64,000 bases of DNA from UBA4427 sp045106235 (GTDB lineage: Bacteria > Myxococcota_A > UBA9160 > UBA4427). Numbering within the stretch: the stretch's first letter is position 1; each line of letters opens with the position of its first letter. The stretch is taken from positions 434,001 through 498,000 of the forward strand of contig JBGCEJ010000023.1 of NCBI GenBank assembly GCA_045106235.1. Direction: 5' to 3'. The notes under the pieces are model-generated. The model saw nothing but the letters and a program-made list of their open reading frames with translations. It did no database searches and had not been told where the DNA came from. This document shows positions 8,979 through 17,717 of the stretch, one piece after another. Position numbers and translations under genes: made by a program.

Positions 8979-9974
8979 ATGTGCAGTGAAGGTCAGGACC
9001 ACACCAAGGCCAAAGCCAAACCGGCGCCGCAGATCCTCGGCGGCACCGAGCTGCCTAACGTCGATCAGCTCTCGGACCGAGTTGCCGTCGCCCTCGGACA
9101 AAACCCGAGCATGTTCACGGGCCCGGGCACGAATACCTATCTTGTCGGCACGGGCGAAAAGCGCTTCCTCCTCGATACCGGCTCCGGCCTCGAGGAATAT
9201 ATGCCGGTCCTCGAAGAAGCGATCGCCCAGGTTGGCTGCAAAGAGATCGAAGGCATCGTGCTCACCCATGCCCATCCCGATCATATCGGCGGCGTGAATC
9301 AGGTCCGTGCCCATTTCGGTGATATCCCGGTCTACAAAACGCCCTGGCCCAAAGACGAAGGCCTCGCCGGCCCCGGCGGCGAAGTGAGTGAGCACCCGAT
9401 CACCGACCCCGATGCCCTCGCGGACGGCCCCCTGGAAACGATCGGTCACGGCGACATCGTCGAAACCGAAGGTGCCCGCCTCCGCGCCATCTTCACCCCG
9501 GGCCACGCTCCGGACCATCTCTGCTTCCTCCTCGAAGAAGAGCAGAACCTCTTTAGCGGCGACAATGTCCTCGGCGTCGGCACAACAGTCATCCCCGTCG
9601 GCTCAGGCGATCTCGGGCAGTACATGGATTCCCTCGAGCGTGTCCTCGAAGAAGCGCCTAAGCAGATCTATCCCGCCCATGGCCCCCGGATCACGACCGG
9701 CGAGGACAAGATCCGCGAGTACCTCGAACATCGCCGCGCGCGGGAGCGCCAGGTCATGGAGGCCGTCCAAGCAGGCGATGGCGATGCCATGACAATGGTG
9801 AAGCGAATCTACGTGGGATATCCCGAGCAGCTTCACTCGGCCGCGGCGCAGTCCGTGACCTCGCATCTCAAGAAACTCGAGCGCGACGGCGTGGTCCGCC
9901 AGGCCGGGGAAGAAGCGGCCGGACCAATCTGGGAAGCAACGGGCGTTGCGCTTGGCTCGGGCGCTCGTGGCTGA
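8979..9974 (+). CDS. Metallo-beta-lactamase-fold hydrolase, LACTB2-like
   Basis: 331 aa. The metal-binding motif is THAHPDHIGG (HxHxDH, about residues 91-100), with further His at FTPGHAPDHL and an Asp in LFSGDNVLG. The C-terminal winged helix (HSAAAQSVTSHLKKLERDGVV) is the LACTB2/RNase-type tail, so an endoribonuclease-like or glyoxalase-like activity is possible. GTNTYLVGTGEKRFLLDTG opens the fold. ATG 8979 follows GGGAGAA about ten bases upstream. It lies 18 bases after tldE. The exact substrate is unknown. Confidence 0.85.
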   Translation: MCSEGQDHTKAKAKPAPQILGGTELPNVDQLSDRVAVALGQNPSMFTGPGTNTYLVGTGEKRFLLDTGSGLEEYMPVLEEAIAQVGCKEIEGIVLTHAHPDHIGGVNQVRAHFGDIPVYKTPWPKDEGLAGPGGEVSEHPITDPDALADGPLETIGHGDIVETEGARLRAIFTPGHAPDHLCFLLEEEQNLFSGDNVLGVGTTVIPVGSGDLGQYMDSLERVLEEAPKQIYPAHGPRITTGEDKIREYLEHRRARERQVMEAVQAGDGDAMTMVKRIYVGYPEQLHSAAAQSVTSHLKKLERDGVVRQAGEEAAGPIWEATGVALGSGARG

Positions 9975-10662
9975 GCCTTCGCTACTGCTGACGGGACTCT
10001 TTGTGGCACTCCTGCTCCTCACGCTGGGCGGCGCCCTCAGTGGCGTAGCGCGCTGGTCCCCCAAACTCGACGCAGCTAGCGCCGCCATTGCATTGACGCT
10101 CTGGCTGACTGCGACCGGCGCCCTCGCACAGCTCGGCGTGATGCAAAACTGGCAGAGCTTCCCGCCACCAGCCGTGCTCGTCTTCACCACAGGCCTCCTG
10201 GCGACGGTTCTGATTAGCCGGATGCGCTGGGCGAAGGCTTTCGCTGTGAACGCCCCCATCGCATTCCTGGTTGGCTTCCAGGCATTCCGCCTCCCGCTGG
10301 AACTCATCATGCACCACGCCGCGAATGAAGGTGTGATGCCGATTCAGATGAGCTTCTCCGGCCAGAACTTCGACATTCTGACCGGCGCCCTCGCGGTTGT
10401 GATCGGGGGACTCGCCTTAGTCCGCGAAGTGCCTCGCCCTCTTCTCTGGGTATTCACCGGGGTCGGGCTCGGCCTACTGATCAATATCGTCACGATCGCG
10501 GTCCGGTCGATGCCCGTCATCGCCGCCTATGGGCCCACCCAGCTCAATCTCTGGGTGACGATCGTGCCCTTCGTTTGGCTGCCGACGATCTTCGTCACGC
10601 TGGCGCTGTTCGGGCACTTACTTCTGATCGAGCGACTCAGGAAGCCCCCTTCCGCCGAATAG
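9946..10662 (+). CDS. Conserved integral membrane protein, unknown function
   Basis: Up to 238 aa with about six or seven hydrophobic segments (near residues 11-32, 42-62, 77-90, 104-120, 140-158, 165-185 and 205-225). The segment GQNFDILTGALAVV and the preceding FRLPLELIMHHAANEG look conserved, and I have an impression of a widespread uncharacterised membrane family, but I cannot name one. The TTG at 9946 gives a 29-base overlap with the preceding gene; GTG 9967 gives an 8-base overlap and may be the true start. It faces the SnoaL-like gene tail to tail across 21 bases. Confidence 0.7.
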   Translation: MRLARALVAEPSLLLTGLFVALLLLTLGGALSGVARWSPKLDAASAAIALTLWLTATGALAQLGVMQNWQSFPPPAVLVFTTGLLATVLISRMRWAKAFAVNAPIAFLVGFQAFRLPLELIMHHAANEGVMPIQMSFSGQNFDILTGALAVVIGGLALVREVPRPLLWVFTGVGLGLLINIVTIAVRSMPVIAAYGPTQLNLWVTIVPFVWLPTIFVTLALFGHLLLIERLRKPPSAE

Positions 10663-10683
10663 CGAGGGCAGCAGCCGAGCCGT

Positions 10684-11163
10684 TCAGCGCCCCGCCTCGT
10701 TCGCTCGCGCCGTCTCATGGATATGCAGCCAGAACGGCCGCTCCGCCTCGGCGCTCACGGAAAACAGCACGCTCGAAACCCGGACATTGTCCGCTGGCAC
10801 AGTCTGCCGCGCGCCCGTCTGGAACTCGGCGTAGGTGAACATGGCGAGCCCGCCCTGATCATCGAAACCGCGCAGCTCCCCTTCGCGAATCGCGATTCGG
10901 AAATCGGGGTTGCTTCCGTAGCCTGCTCGAATGCCGGTGACGAGTTGCTCGCCGGTCAGGATTTGGCCAGAAGGCTGGATGTTGACCATGCCTGGCGCGA
11001 GGCGCCCCGCAAACTCCCGGATAAAATCGGCGTCCGACTGAGGCACATCGCCTCTAAACCATGCCGAGATATACGCGTGAACGGCGTCCACCTCTTGGAC
11101 GAGGGTCGCCTTCAGCATGGCCTTTCGGCGGCCCCAGTCCTGCGTTTCCTCGTCTACAGCCAT
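10684..11163 (-). CDS. SnoaL/NTF2-like protein
   Basis: 159 aa. It appears to be an NTF2-like cone fold: a helical start (LVQEVDAVHAYISAWFRGD), a central PSGQILTGEQLVTGIRAGYG, and beta strands with FTYAEFQTGAR. Function is unknown; such proteins are ligand-binding or small enzymes. The ATG at 11163 overlaps the cysK stop by ten bases, making it the last gene of the sulfur operon. The frame continues further upstream inside cysK, but that extension is Arg/Gly-rich and out of phase with a conserved gene, so I excluded it. Confidence 0.65.
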   Translation of the reverse strand: MAVDEETQDWGRRKAMLKATLVQEVDAVHAYISAWFRGDVPQSDADFIREFAGRLAPGMVNIQPSGQILTGEQLVTGIRAGYGSNPDFRIAIREGELRGFDDQGGLAMFTYAEFQTGARQTVPADNVRVSSVLFSVSAEAERPFWLHIHETARANEAGR

Positions 11164-12152
11164 TCGGGTACCGGGAGGCCCTTCTCGCGCAGAAATGTCG
11201 GGTTGAACATCTTGCTCTGATAGCGCGTGCCCGAATCGCAGAGGATCGTCACGATCGTATGCCCGGGGCCCATTCGCTCCGCGAGTCGGATCGCTCCCGC
11301 GACGTTCACTCCGCTCGAACCACCGAGGCAAAGGCCCTCTTCCTTCAAAAGCGCGAAGGCGATCGGAAGCCATTCGCTGTCAGGAATCTGGAATGCACAG
11401 TCAATCGGCGCGTCTTCGAGATTCGCCGTGATGCGCCCTTGGCCAATGCCTTCGCTGATCGAAGTGCCTTCGGCTTTGAGCGAGCCGTGCTCGTAGTAGT
11501 GATAAAGGGCCGCACCTTCAGGATCAGCGAGACCGATCTGGATCGCGGGATTGCGTTCTTTCAAAGCAAGACCGACACCCGCGATCGTTCCGCCTGTTCC
11601 TGCAGCGCAGATAAAGCCGTCGACTTGGCCCGCAGTCTGGTCCCAGATCTCGGGGCCCGTCGTTGCGCGATGTCCCTCACGATTGGCCACATTATCGAAT
11701 TGATTGGCCCAGACGGCGCCCGCCGGCTCGGTTTCCGCAAGTTCTTCCGCAAGGCGGCGCGAGACGTGGACGTAGTTGCCGGGATCTTTGTACGGCTTCG
11801 CAGGGACTTCGCGGAGATCCGCGCCGCAGAGCCGGAGCATGTCCTTCTTCTCTTGGCTCTGGGTTTCGGGGATCACGATCACGGTCTTGTAGCCCCGGGC
11901 ATTGCCGACGAGCGCGAGGCCAATCCCGGTGTTCCCCGCCGTGCCTTCGACGATCGTGCCGCCGGGACGAAGAACGCCCCGGGCCTCCGCGTCTTCCACG
12001 ATGGCGAGCGCAGCGCGGTCCTTCACAGAGCCACCCGGATTCAGAAACTCGGCCTTGCCGAGGATCTCGCATCCGGTGAGCGCAGACGCGCGTTCGAGGC
12101 GAATCAGTGGCGTTTCACCGATCGCGCCCAAAAAGCCGTCGCGGGTTTCCAT
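11154..12152 (-). CDS. cysK: Cysteine synthase A
   Basis: O-acetylserine sulfhydrylase, the PLP enzyme joining sulfide to O-acetylserine to make cysteine. 332 aa. It starts with IGETPLIRL; the PLP Lys is in NPGGSVKDRAA (about residue 42); GTAGNTGIGLA is the Asn/substrate loop; GTGGTIAGVG is the phosphate loop; GGSSGVNVAGA lies near the end. ATG 12152 was chosen because the fold begins there; a longer frame to 12257 adds a basic, Gly-rich leader lying within the preceding gene. It starts 11 bases after the DUF934 stop. Placement after a sulfite reductase fits assimilatory sulfur metabolism. Confidence 0.93.
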   Translation of the reverse strand: METRDGFLGAIGETPLIRLERASALTGCEILGKAEFLNPGGSVKDRAALAIVEDAEARGVLRPGGTIVEGTAGNTGIGLALVGNARGYKTVIVIPETQSQEKKDMLRLCGADLREVPAKPYKDPGNYVHVSRRLAEELAETEPAGAVWANQFDNVANREGHRATTGPEIWDQTAGQVDGFICAAGTGGTIAGVGLALKERNPAIQIGLADPEGAALYHYYEHGSLKAEGTSISEGIGQGRITANLEDAPIDCAFQIPDSEWLPIAFALLKEEGLCLGGSSGVNVAGAIRLAERMGPGHTIVTILCDSGTRYQSKMFNPTFLREKGLPVPEWL

Positions 12153-12163
12153 TTGAGGCAGAC

Positions 12164-12673
12164 CTAACTGCGGCCGAGCCGCCGATCGATCGCGGTCGCC
12201 CGACCGTCGCCCGTCGGCTGATACACCACCCGCACTTCGCCCACGACCGACTTCCATTCCTCAAGAATGGCTTTGTCTTCCGTATCGAAGGTCGTGAAGC
12301 CGCTGCGCAGCATGTAGGGCACCTGCTCGAGCATCACCTCACCCATCGCTCGGATCTCGCCCGCGTACTGCATGCGCTCTTTCAAGATTCGGGCGGAGGT
12401 GAAAGCTCGCCCGTCCGAGAAAACCGGGAAGTCGAGCGCGACCAGCGCAATCTTGGCGAAGTCCGCGTCGGCAATATCCGTCGGTGACTCGTCCGAGGCC
12501 AACCACACTCCGAGATCGCCGTCGCGGGCGAGTAGAGCGTCGCGTTCCGTCTGGAACCGCGAGAGTGAGACAAGCACGCCGCCGCTTGCAGGCAAGGCCC
12601 CTTCGTCATCGACTCGGGTGAAGCGATCTTCAACGACCGCTGCGCTGTCGCCCTTCGGCTCAAGCAGTGCCAT
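12164..12673 (-). CDS. DUF934 protein (sulfite reduction accessory)
   Basis: 169 aa with the DUF934 pattern: GVLVSLSRFQTERDAL, FPVFSDGRAFTSARILKER, and AIRAMGEVMLEQVPYMLRSGF. Members nearly always sit beside siroheme sulfite/nitrite reductases and are annotated as probable sulfite-reduction oxidoreductases; the biochemical role is not established. ATG 12673 gives a 14-base overlap with the upstream reductase gene. A longer frame upstream overlaps the reductase in another phase and was discarded. cysK follows after 11 bases. Confidence 0.85.
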   Translation of the reverse strand: MALLEPKGDSAAVVEDRFTRVDDEGALPASGGVLVSLSRFQTERDALLARDGDLGVWLASDESPTDIADADFAKIALVALDFPVFSDGRAFTSARILKERMQYAGEIRAMGEVMLEQVPYMLRSGFTTFDTEDKAILEEWKSVVGEVRVVYQPTGDGRATAIDRRLGRS

Positions 12674-14315
12674 AGACCTTCTCCTTGAACGGGTTCTGTC
12701 CGACCCGGCGATAGGTATCAATGAAGCGTTCGCCGTCTTCGCGAAGCTCGAGATAGATATCAACGATCTTCTCGACGATGTCCACGACTTCGTCCGCCGA
12801 AAAGCCACGACCGAGGATCTTGCCCAGCGCCGCATTCTCGCTGGCGTCGCCGCCAAGCTGGATCTGGTAATGCTCCTCGCCCTTGCGATCGACCCCGAGG
12901 ATGCCGATATGGCCCACGTGGTGATGACCGCAGGCGTTGATGCAGCCCGAGATCTTGATCTGCATCTCGCCGATCAGGTCGAGTCGCTCCTGCGCCGCAA
13001 AACGCTGGGTGATCTGGGTGGCGATCGGGATGGACCGAGCGTTGGCCAGAGCACAATAGTCGAGCCCCGGGCAGCAGATAATATCCGAAAGCAGTCCGAC
13101 GTTAGGCGAAGCGAGTTCCGCCGCGGCCAGCTTGTCATAGAGCGCAGGAAGCGCAGCCCGTTCAACATGGGGCAGTACGAGGTTCTGCGCGTGGGTCACG
13201 CGCAGTTCGCCGAAGCTGTATTCGTCCGCGAGGTCCGCCACGAGGTCCATCTGCTCCGCCGTTGCGTCGCCCGGCGGTTCACCGACGGGCTTGAGCGAGA
13301 TGTTCGCGATGGTGTAGCCCGCGACCTTATGCTCCACGCAGTTGTGATTCACCCAGGCCGCAAAGGCCGGATCACTCGTCATTCGGGCGTCAACGTCGGG
13401 CGAGACATTCTCAAGGGCGCGGAAAGCCGGCGGCTCGAAATGCTTCGCGATGCGGTCGATTTCTTCCTTGGGCAGCTTCAGTGAAGAGTCCTTGATCGAA
13501 AGCCATTCGGCCTCAACGAGCTCGCGGAACTCTTCGATCCCGGTCTCATGGACCGTGACCTTGATGCGCGCCTTGTACTTGTTGTCCCGGCGACCGAGCT
13601 GGTTGTAGGTCCGCAGGATGGCCTCGAGATAGGAAAGAAGATCTTCCTTGCCGAGGAAATCACGGATCGTCTTGCCAACGAAAGGCGTGCGCCCGAGGCC
13701 GCCGCCCACGATGACTTCGAAGCCGGCTTCGCCGCCCTCGCCGCGCTTCATGATCAGCCCGATGTCGTGGACCTTGACCGCCGCACGATCATCCTCACAG
13801 CCCGTGACCGCGATCTTGAACTTGCGCGGCAGAAACGAGAATTCCGGGTGAAGCGTCGACCATTGGCGAATAATCTCACACCACACGCGGGGATCTTCGA
13901 TCTCGCCCTTCGCTGCCCCGGCGTACTGATCCGAGGTCGTGTTGCGAATGCAGTTGCCCGAGGTCTGGATGGCATGCATCTCGACTTCAGCGAGCTCTGC
14001 GAGAATATCCGGCGTCTCTTCGAGCTTCGGCCAGTTGTACTGCAGATTCTGCCGCGTCGTAAAATGCCCGTAGCCCTTGTCGTAGCGGCGCGCGATGTAC
14101 GCGAGCTTGCGCATCTGCCGCGAATCCAGCGTCCCATACGGAATCGCCACGCGGAGCATGTAGGCATGCAGCTGGAGATAGAGCCCGTTCATCAGGCGCA
14201 GCGGTCGGAATTGTTCTTCCGAAATTTCACCGGCCATGCGGCGTTCGACCTGACGGCGGAACTGCGCGACGCGGTCCTGCACGAGAGCATGATCATGTTC
14301 GTCGTAGTGGTACAT
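12660..14315 (-). CDS. cysI: Siroheme nitrite/sulfite reductase (ferredoxin type)
   Basis: 551 aa hemoprotein of the assimilatory sulfite/nitrite reductase family, reducing sulfite to sulfide with siroheme and a coupled 4Fe-4S cluster. The cluster cysteines are in CPGLDYC (about residues 415 and 421) and CINAC (about 458 and 462), followed by GHHHVGHIG. The N-terminal half has GHFTTRQNLQYNW and IQTSGNCIRNTTSD, the other family signatures. Context (cysK, DUF934, DUF2849) argues for sulfite rather than nitrite. No flavoprotein subunit is nearby, so reduced ferredoxin is the likely donor. DUF2849 lies 13 bases upstream. Confidence 0.92.
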   Translation of the reverse strand: MYHYDEHDHALVQDRVAQFRRQVERRMAGEISEEQFRPLRLMNGLYLQLHAYMLRVAIPYGTLDSRQMRKLAYIARRYDKGYGHFTTRQNLQYNWPKLEETPDILAELAEVEMHAIQTSGNCIRNTTSDQYAGAAKGEIEDPRVWCEIIRQWSTLHPEFSFLPRKFKIAVTGCEDDRAAVKVHDIGLIMKRGEGGEAGFEVIVGGGLGRTPFVGKTIRDFLGKEDLLSYLEAILRTYNQLGRRDNKYKARIKVTVHETGIEEFRELVEAEWLSIKDSSLKLPKEEIDRIAKHFEPPAFRALENVSPDVDARMTSDPAFAAWVNHNCVEHKVAGYTIANISLKPVGEPPGDATAEQMDLVADLADEYSFGELRVTHAQNLVLPHVERAALPALYDKLAAAELASPNVGLLSDIICCPGLDYCALANARSIPIATQITQRFAAQERLDLIGEMQIKISGCINACGHHHVGHIGILGVDRKGEEHYQIQLGGDASENAALGKILGRGFSADEVVDIVEKIVDIYLELREDGERFIDTYRRVGQNPFKEKVYGTA

Positions 14316-14328
14316 CTCTAAGCCTCTT

Positions 14329-14646
14329 CTAAGCTTCAGATCCTTCGGCCTGTTTGCCGAGGTCGGTTCGAATCGTGGGTCCGAGGCAGCGAATCACCTC
14401 GCGATATTTCGTCGGCCGAAGCTGGCCGCCCTGCTCTTCCACATCAATTAGATAAGGTTCGACGACGGAATTGCTGGCGGTCGCATCCGCTTCGCCGAGC
14501 GTCAGGAGTTCATTCGCTCGGGCATCGTCCGCCGCGACCTCTGCGTCCTCGAAGCGTGTTGCCCACTCGACTGCGCTGCCCGCGCTCTTGAGGAACACGA
14601 CGATTCCGTCGGTGAGGCGGCTCGCAATCACAATCTGCTGGCCCAT
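14329..14646 (-). CDS. DUF2849 protein
   Basis: 105 aa: QQIVIASRLTDGIVVFL, WATRFEDAEVAADD, and EPYLIDVEEQGGQLRPTKYRE. These match the DUF2849 family, small proteins encoded beside siroheme-dependent reductases. The molecular role is unknown. It is 13 bases upstream of the reductase on the same strand. Its start overlaps the end of a possible further gene (14628-15104) by 19 bases. Confidence 0.78.
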   Translation of the reverse strand: MGQQIVIASRLTDGIVVFLKSAGSAVEWATRFEDAEVAADDARANELLTLGEADATASNSVVEPYLIDVEEQGGQLRPTKYREVIRCLGPTIRTDLGKQAEGSEA

Positions 14647-15104
14647 GGCTGGCGGATCCTTCCTTGATTTCCATCCGCAGGCCGCGCTCGAAAGCGCAGT
14701 CGCGGTCGTTCCTCCGCTGCGAAGAAGCCCAGGATCGACACCCAGTCCCGGATCTCCACGGCGATCGTTTGTAAGTTGGCGGCCCGGGTCAGCTCCTGAG
14801 GCGAACGGGGCTCGGTCAAAACCCCGAGTGCTCGCTCATTTGGTTCGGAAAGCCCTTCAAATCCAGGGCCTTGCATGCCGGGCACGGCGAACGCGGGAGC
14901 GTACTGGACCCCTCTGGCCTTGGCAACGAAATCCCGAGTGCGTCCATCGGGATTCTCCCCGACCCACAAGCTGCCCGGCAGAATGCGAAAGGTCCCGAAA
15001 GCTGCGCCACGGGCAGCGCCTAAAGCAGGGCCCAGCGCCCTCGTTTCCGCCCCGCCATTGACGGAAACCGCGCATCGTGAGTAACTGCCACGCGTGACGA
15101 ACAA
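14628..15104 (-). CDS. Possible hypothetical protein leading the sulfur operon
   Basis: A 158-codon frame fills the otherwise empty gap between DUF2849 and maf. A TTG at 15104 is preceded by GGAGG (15110-15114) at five-base spacing. The translation looks protein-like (ARGVQYAPAFAVPGMQG, LQTIAVEIRDWVSILGFF) and its codons have the G/C-rich third positions of neighbours, but I recognise no family. It overlaps DUF2849 by 19 bases, as expected for a tight operon. An alternative ATG at 15131 would overlap the divergent maf start. The frame stays open into maf, so chance cannot be excluded. Confidence 0.5.
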   Translation of the reverse strand: MFVTRGSYSRCAVSVNGGAETRALGPALGAARGAAFGTFRILPGSLWVGENPDGRTRDFVAKARGVQYAPAFAVPGMQGPGFEGLSEPNERALGVLTEPRSPQELTRAANLQTIAVEIRDWVSILGFFAAEERPRLRFRARPADGNQGRIRQPWASRL

Positions 15105-15129
15105 AAATACCTCCGAGACCCAAAGCTCC

Positions 15130-15795
15130 ATGAATGATCTCCCGCCCGCGCTCGTGCTCGCAAGTGGCTCTCCCCGCCGCAGCCAAATCCTGGGCGACGC
15201 CGGCCTCCGGTTCGAAATCCAGCCCTCGGGTATCGACGAGAAGACGCGCCCGGGCGAGTCGCCACCCGACCTGGCAGAACGCCTCGCGCGCGAAAAAGCC
15301 GAAGACGTCGCCGCACGCCTGGCGGAAGGGCCAACCCGCCCCGTCTTAGGCTCGGACACGATCGTCGTCGCCGGCCCCAATGTCCTGGGTAAGCCCCGAG
15401 ATGCCGAGCACGCCGTCGAACTGCTCAGCCAACTCGTTGGGACCACCCACCGCGTCATGACCGCGATCGCCCTGGCCTGGACAGACGGACGTGGAACAAC
15501 GTCCCAAGTCGTCACCAGCGAAGTCGAGATGCGCCCCGCGACCCGGGATGAGCTGATCGAATATGTCGCCGTGGGCGAATCTCTGGACAAAGCTGGCGGC
15601 TACGCGCTCCAGGGCGAAGGTGCTCGCTTCGTCGTCGAAGTCCGCGGTAGCTCATCGAACGTCATCGGCTTGCCGCTTGAGGAAACTCTCGCCCTGCTAG
15701 ACGCCGCAGGGGCCAGCCCATTCACACGTGACGCGGCTCCCCGCAGCGCTGATCATGAGGCCAACACCGCGCCTCGAACGTCGAGCGACAACTAA
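15130..15795 (+). CDS. maf: Maf-family nucleoside triphosphate pyrophosphatase
   Basis: 221 aa. Maf proteins hydrolyse non-canonical or pyrimidine nucleoside triphosphates and are linked to septum control. Signatures: LASGSPRRSQIL at the N-terminus, the catalytic region LGSDTIVV, KPRDAEHAVELL, KAGGYALQG, and SSNVIGLPLEE. ATG 15130 puts the first strand right at the start as in the family; GTG 15094 would add twelve Thr/Ser-rich residues. The Ala/Asp-rich tail after residue 200 is extra. yggS starts one base after the TAA. Confidence 0.92.
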   Translation: MNDLPPALVLASGSPRRSQILGDAGLRFEIQPSGIDEKTRPGESPPDLAERLAREKAEDVAARLAEGPTRPVLGSDTIVVAGPNVLGKPRDAEHAVELLSQLVGTTHRVMTAIALAWTDGRGTTSQVVTSEVEMRPATRDELIEYVAVGESLDKAGGYALQGEGARFVVEVRGSSSNVIGLPLEETLALLDAAGASPFTRDAAPRSADHEANTAPRTSSDN

Positions 15796-15796
15796 C

Positions 15797-16588
15797 ATGC
15801 CCGGTACGGACGAATCTGCCGAAATCGGACGGGCGCTCGGAGTTTCAGAAGCCGCCGTGAACGAAGCGAGTCGTCGACTCACTGAGGTCCAAGCTCGGAT
15901 TCAACGCGCAGCGGATCGCGCGAAACGTGATCCGAACGAGGTTCAATTGGTGGGCGTTGCGAAGCGTCAGCCCGAAGAGCGCATCCTCGCGGCCGTCGCA
16001 GCGGGCGTCCATGTCCTCGGCCAGAGCTATATCCAGGAAGCCCGGGAAATCCGGCCCACGATCGAAGCCGCGCTCAGTCGCTGGCCCGCGAATGCGACGC
16101 CGCCGCCTCCGGCGCTGCGCTGGCATATGGTCGGCCGGCTCCAGCGCAATAAGGCCGGGCTCGCGGCCCGACTCTTTGAGACGATTGAAAGTGTGGACCG
16201 GCCGGAACTCGCAGACAAACTCGCGCGCTGTGCCGAACAAGAGGGCAAGGTGCTCGACGTACTGATCCAGCTCAGCCTCTGCGGCGAACCCCAGAAAGGC
16301 GGCTGCGAAATCGACGCGCTCGAGCCCCTCGCCGAGAAAATTCTGGCCTCGCCCACACTCCGGCTGAAGGGATTGATGACTGTCCCCGCCGCCGGCCCCG
16401 ATCCTGAATCCTCTCGCCCTGCCTTCGCGCAGCTCCGAGAACTCCGCGAAGGGCTCTCGCGTCTCGATCCCAGCCTTGCCGACGGAGCGCTTTCGATGGG
16501 GATGTCCGGGGATCTTGAGGTCGCCGTCGAAGAGGGCGCTACCCTGATCCGCGTCGGCACAGCCTTATTCGGCGAACGCGTAAGCTAG
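15797..16588 (+). CDS. yggS: YggS/PROSC-type PLP homeostasis protein
   Basis: 263 aa, one-domain PLP-binding protein of the alanine-racemase-like barrel, controlling free pyridoxal phosphate. Residues VGVAKRQPEERI hold the PLP Lys; GQSYIQEA replaces the usual GENYVQE; WHMVGRLQRNKAG is the equivalent of the HFIGxLQxNK motif; LKGLMTVPA, LSMGMSGDLEVAVEEGATLIRVGTALFG close the barrel. ATG 15797 is one base after maf; an upstream ATG at 15728 lies within maf and gives a basic leader. yggS next to proC is a very common arrangement. Confidence 0.92.
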   Translation: MPGTDESAEIGRALGVSEAAVNEASRRLTEVQARIQRAADRAKRDPNEVQLVGVAKRQPEERILAAVAAGVHVLGQSYIQEAREIRPTIEAALSRWPANATPPPPALRWHMVGRLQRNKAGLAARLFETIESVDRPELADKLARCAEQEGKVLDVLIQLSLCGEPQKGGCEIDALEPLAEKILASPTLRLKGLMTVPAAGPDPESSRPAFAQLRELREGLSRLDPSLADGALSMGMSGDLEVAVEEGATLIRVGTALFGERVS

Positions 16589-16643
16589 TTCGCAGCCAGG
16601 GCTCGGCCGGCGAGATAATCGATCAACGAGGAGTACGAACGGG

Positions 16644-17471
16644 ATGGCGAAAACAGAACTCGGCAAAAGCACAATCGGCTTCATCGGCTGCGGCGCGATG
16701 GCTCGCGCTCTGGCCGGCGGACTCGTCGAAGCCGGCGTTGCTCCGAGTCAAATCCGTGCATCCGATCCCTTTGCCGGCGCGCGCGAGCAGTTCGCAGAGG
16801 CGATTGGCGCAACGCCCGTGGAAGACAACGATGAGGTGATCCGCGGCGCCGATTTGGTCGTCCTCGCGGTCAAGCCCGGTGCTGTTGCCGGCGTTCTGAA
16901 GGCGCTCGACCCGAAGGCGGCCTCTGGCCCCATCTGGGTTTCCATCGCCGCAGGGGTGCCGCTTGCGGCTCTGGCGGGCGCCCTGCCCACCTCGACGCGA
17001 ATCGTGCGGACGATGCCCAATACGCCGGCGCTGGTCGGCGCGGGGGCAACCGCCTATTTCCCAGGCCCCGGCGTCGCCGAGGACGATCTCGCCCTCGTGG
17101 AGCAAGTTCTCGAGGCCGCGGGCTATTGCTGGCAGTCCCCCAACGAAGATCTGCTGGATGCGGTGACTGGCCTTTCGGGCAGCGGGCCCGCCTACGTTTT
17201 CCTCATTCTCGAAGCGCTCTCGGATGCGGGCGTTCGTCAAGGGCTGCCCCGGGACGCGGCACAGGCCCTGGCTACCCGCACGGTCTTTGGCGCCGCGAAG
17301 CTCGCCCTCGAAACAGGAACGCACCCCGGCGTCCTGAAAGACCAGGTGACCTCCCCCGGTGGCACCACCATCGCCGGGCTGGAACAACTGGAAGCCGGCG
17401 GCGTGCGTGCGGCGCTCTATGAAGCGGTGCGCGCGGCGACGGACCGCTCGAAGGAACTCCGGGATAGCTAG
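16644..17471 (+). CDS. proC: Pyrroline-5-carboxylate reductase
   Basis: Last step of proline synthesis: reduces pyrroline-5-carboxylate with NAD(P)H. 275 aa, full length. The Rossmann loop is IGFIGCGAMARALAGGL; VLAVKPGAV, RIVRTMPNTPALVGAG, DAVTGLSGSGPAYVF and TSPGGTTIAGLEQLE are the family motifs in order. It lies 55 bases after yggS, with GAGGAG near 16630. No membrane gene of the yggT type follows, unlike many genomes. Confidence 0.95.
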   Translation: MAKTELGKSTIGFIGCGAMARALAGGLVEAGVAPSQIRASDPFAGAREQFAEAIGATPVEDNDEVIRGADLVVLAVKPGAVAGVLKALDPKAASGPIWVSIAAGVPLAALAGALPTSTRIVRTMPNTPALVGAGATAYFPGPGVAEDDLALVEQVLEAAGYCWQSPNEDLLDAVTGLSGSGPAYVFLILEALSDAGVRQGLPRDAAQALATRTVFGAAKLALETGTHPGVLKDQVTSPGGTTIAGLEQLEAGGVRAALYEAVRAATDRSKELRDS

Positions 17472-17717
17472 AACACTGATTCCTCTGGCCGGATGCCCTC
17501 GATACGGTCCGGCAATTGTGACCAAATTCCTCAAGATCGACGCGCCCCTGGCCGATTCTCTTGCCGGAGCGAGAGCGTTTTTTGCCCATGCAGATGCGCA
17601 TTCGTTCCTATGCAGCCCGCGACACGCCGCTGAGAGCCCGTTGAGGACTCTTTCTGCTTTCGCGGGTCCGCCGGTCGCGCCGGTCACCAAGGTCACGAAG
17701 CGAGGAGAATCAGCCCC

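Noticed and set aside
11061..12167. Long plus-strand frame antisense to cysK
   Set aside because: Translation is Arg-rich without motifs, and cysK on the other strand is unambiguous.
17472..17717. Short frame from GTG 17518 before divIVA, where yggT often sits
   Set aside because: About 70 codons without membrane helices or a family match; it ends across the divIVA start.
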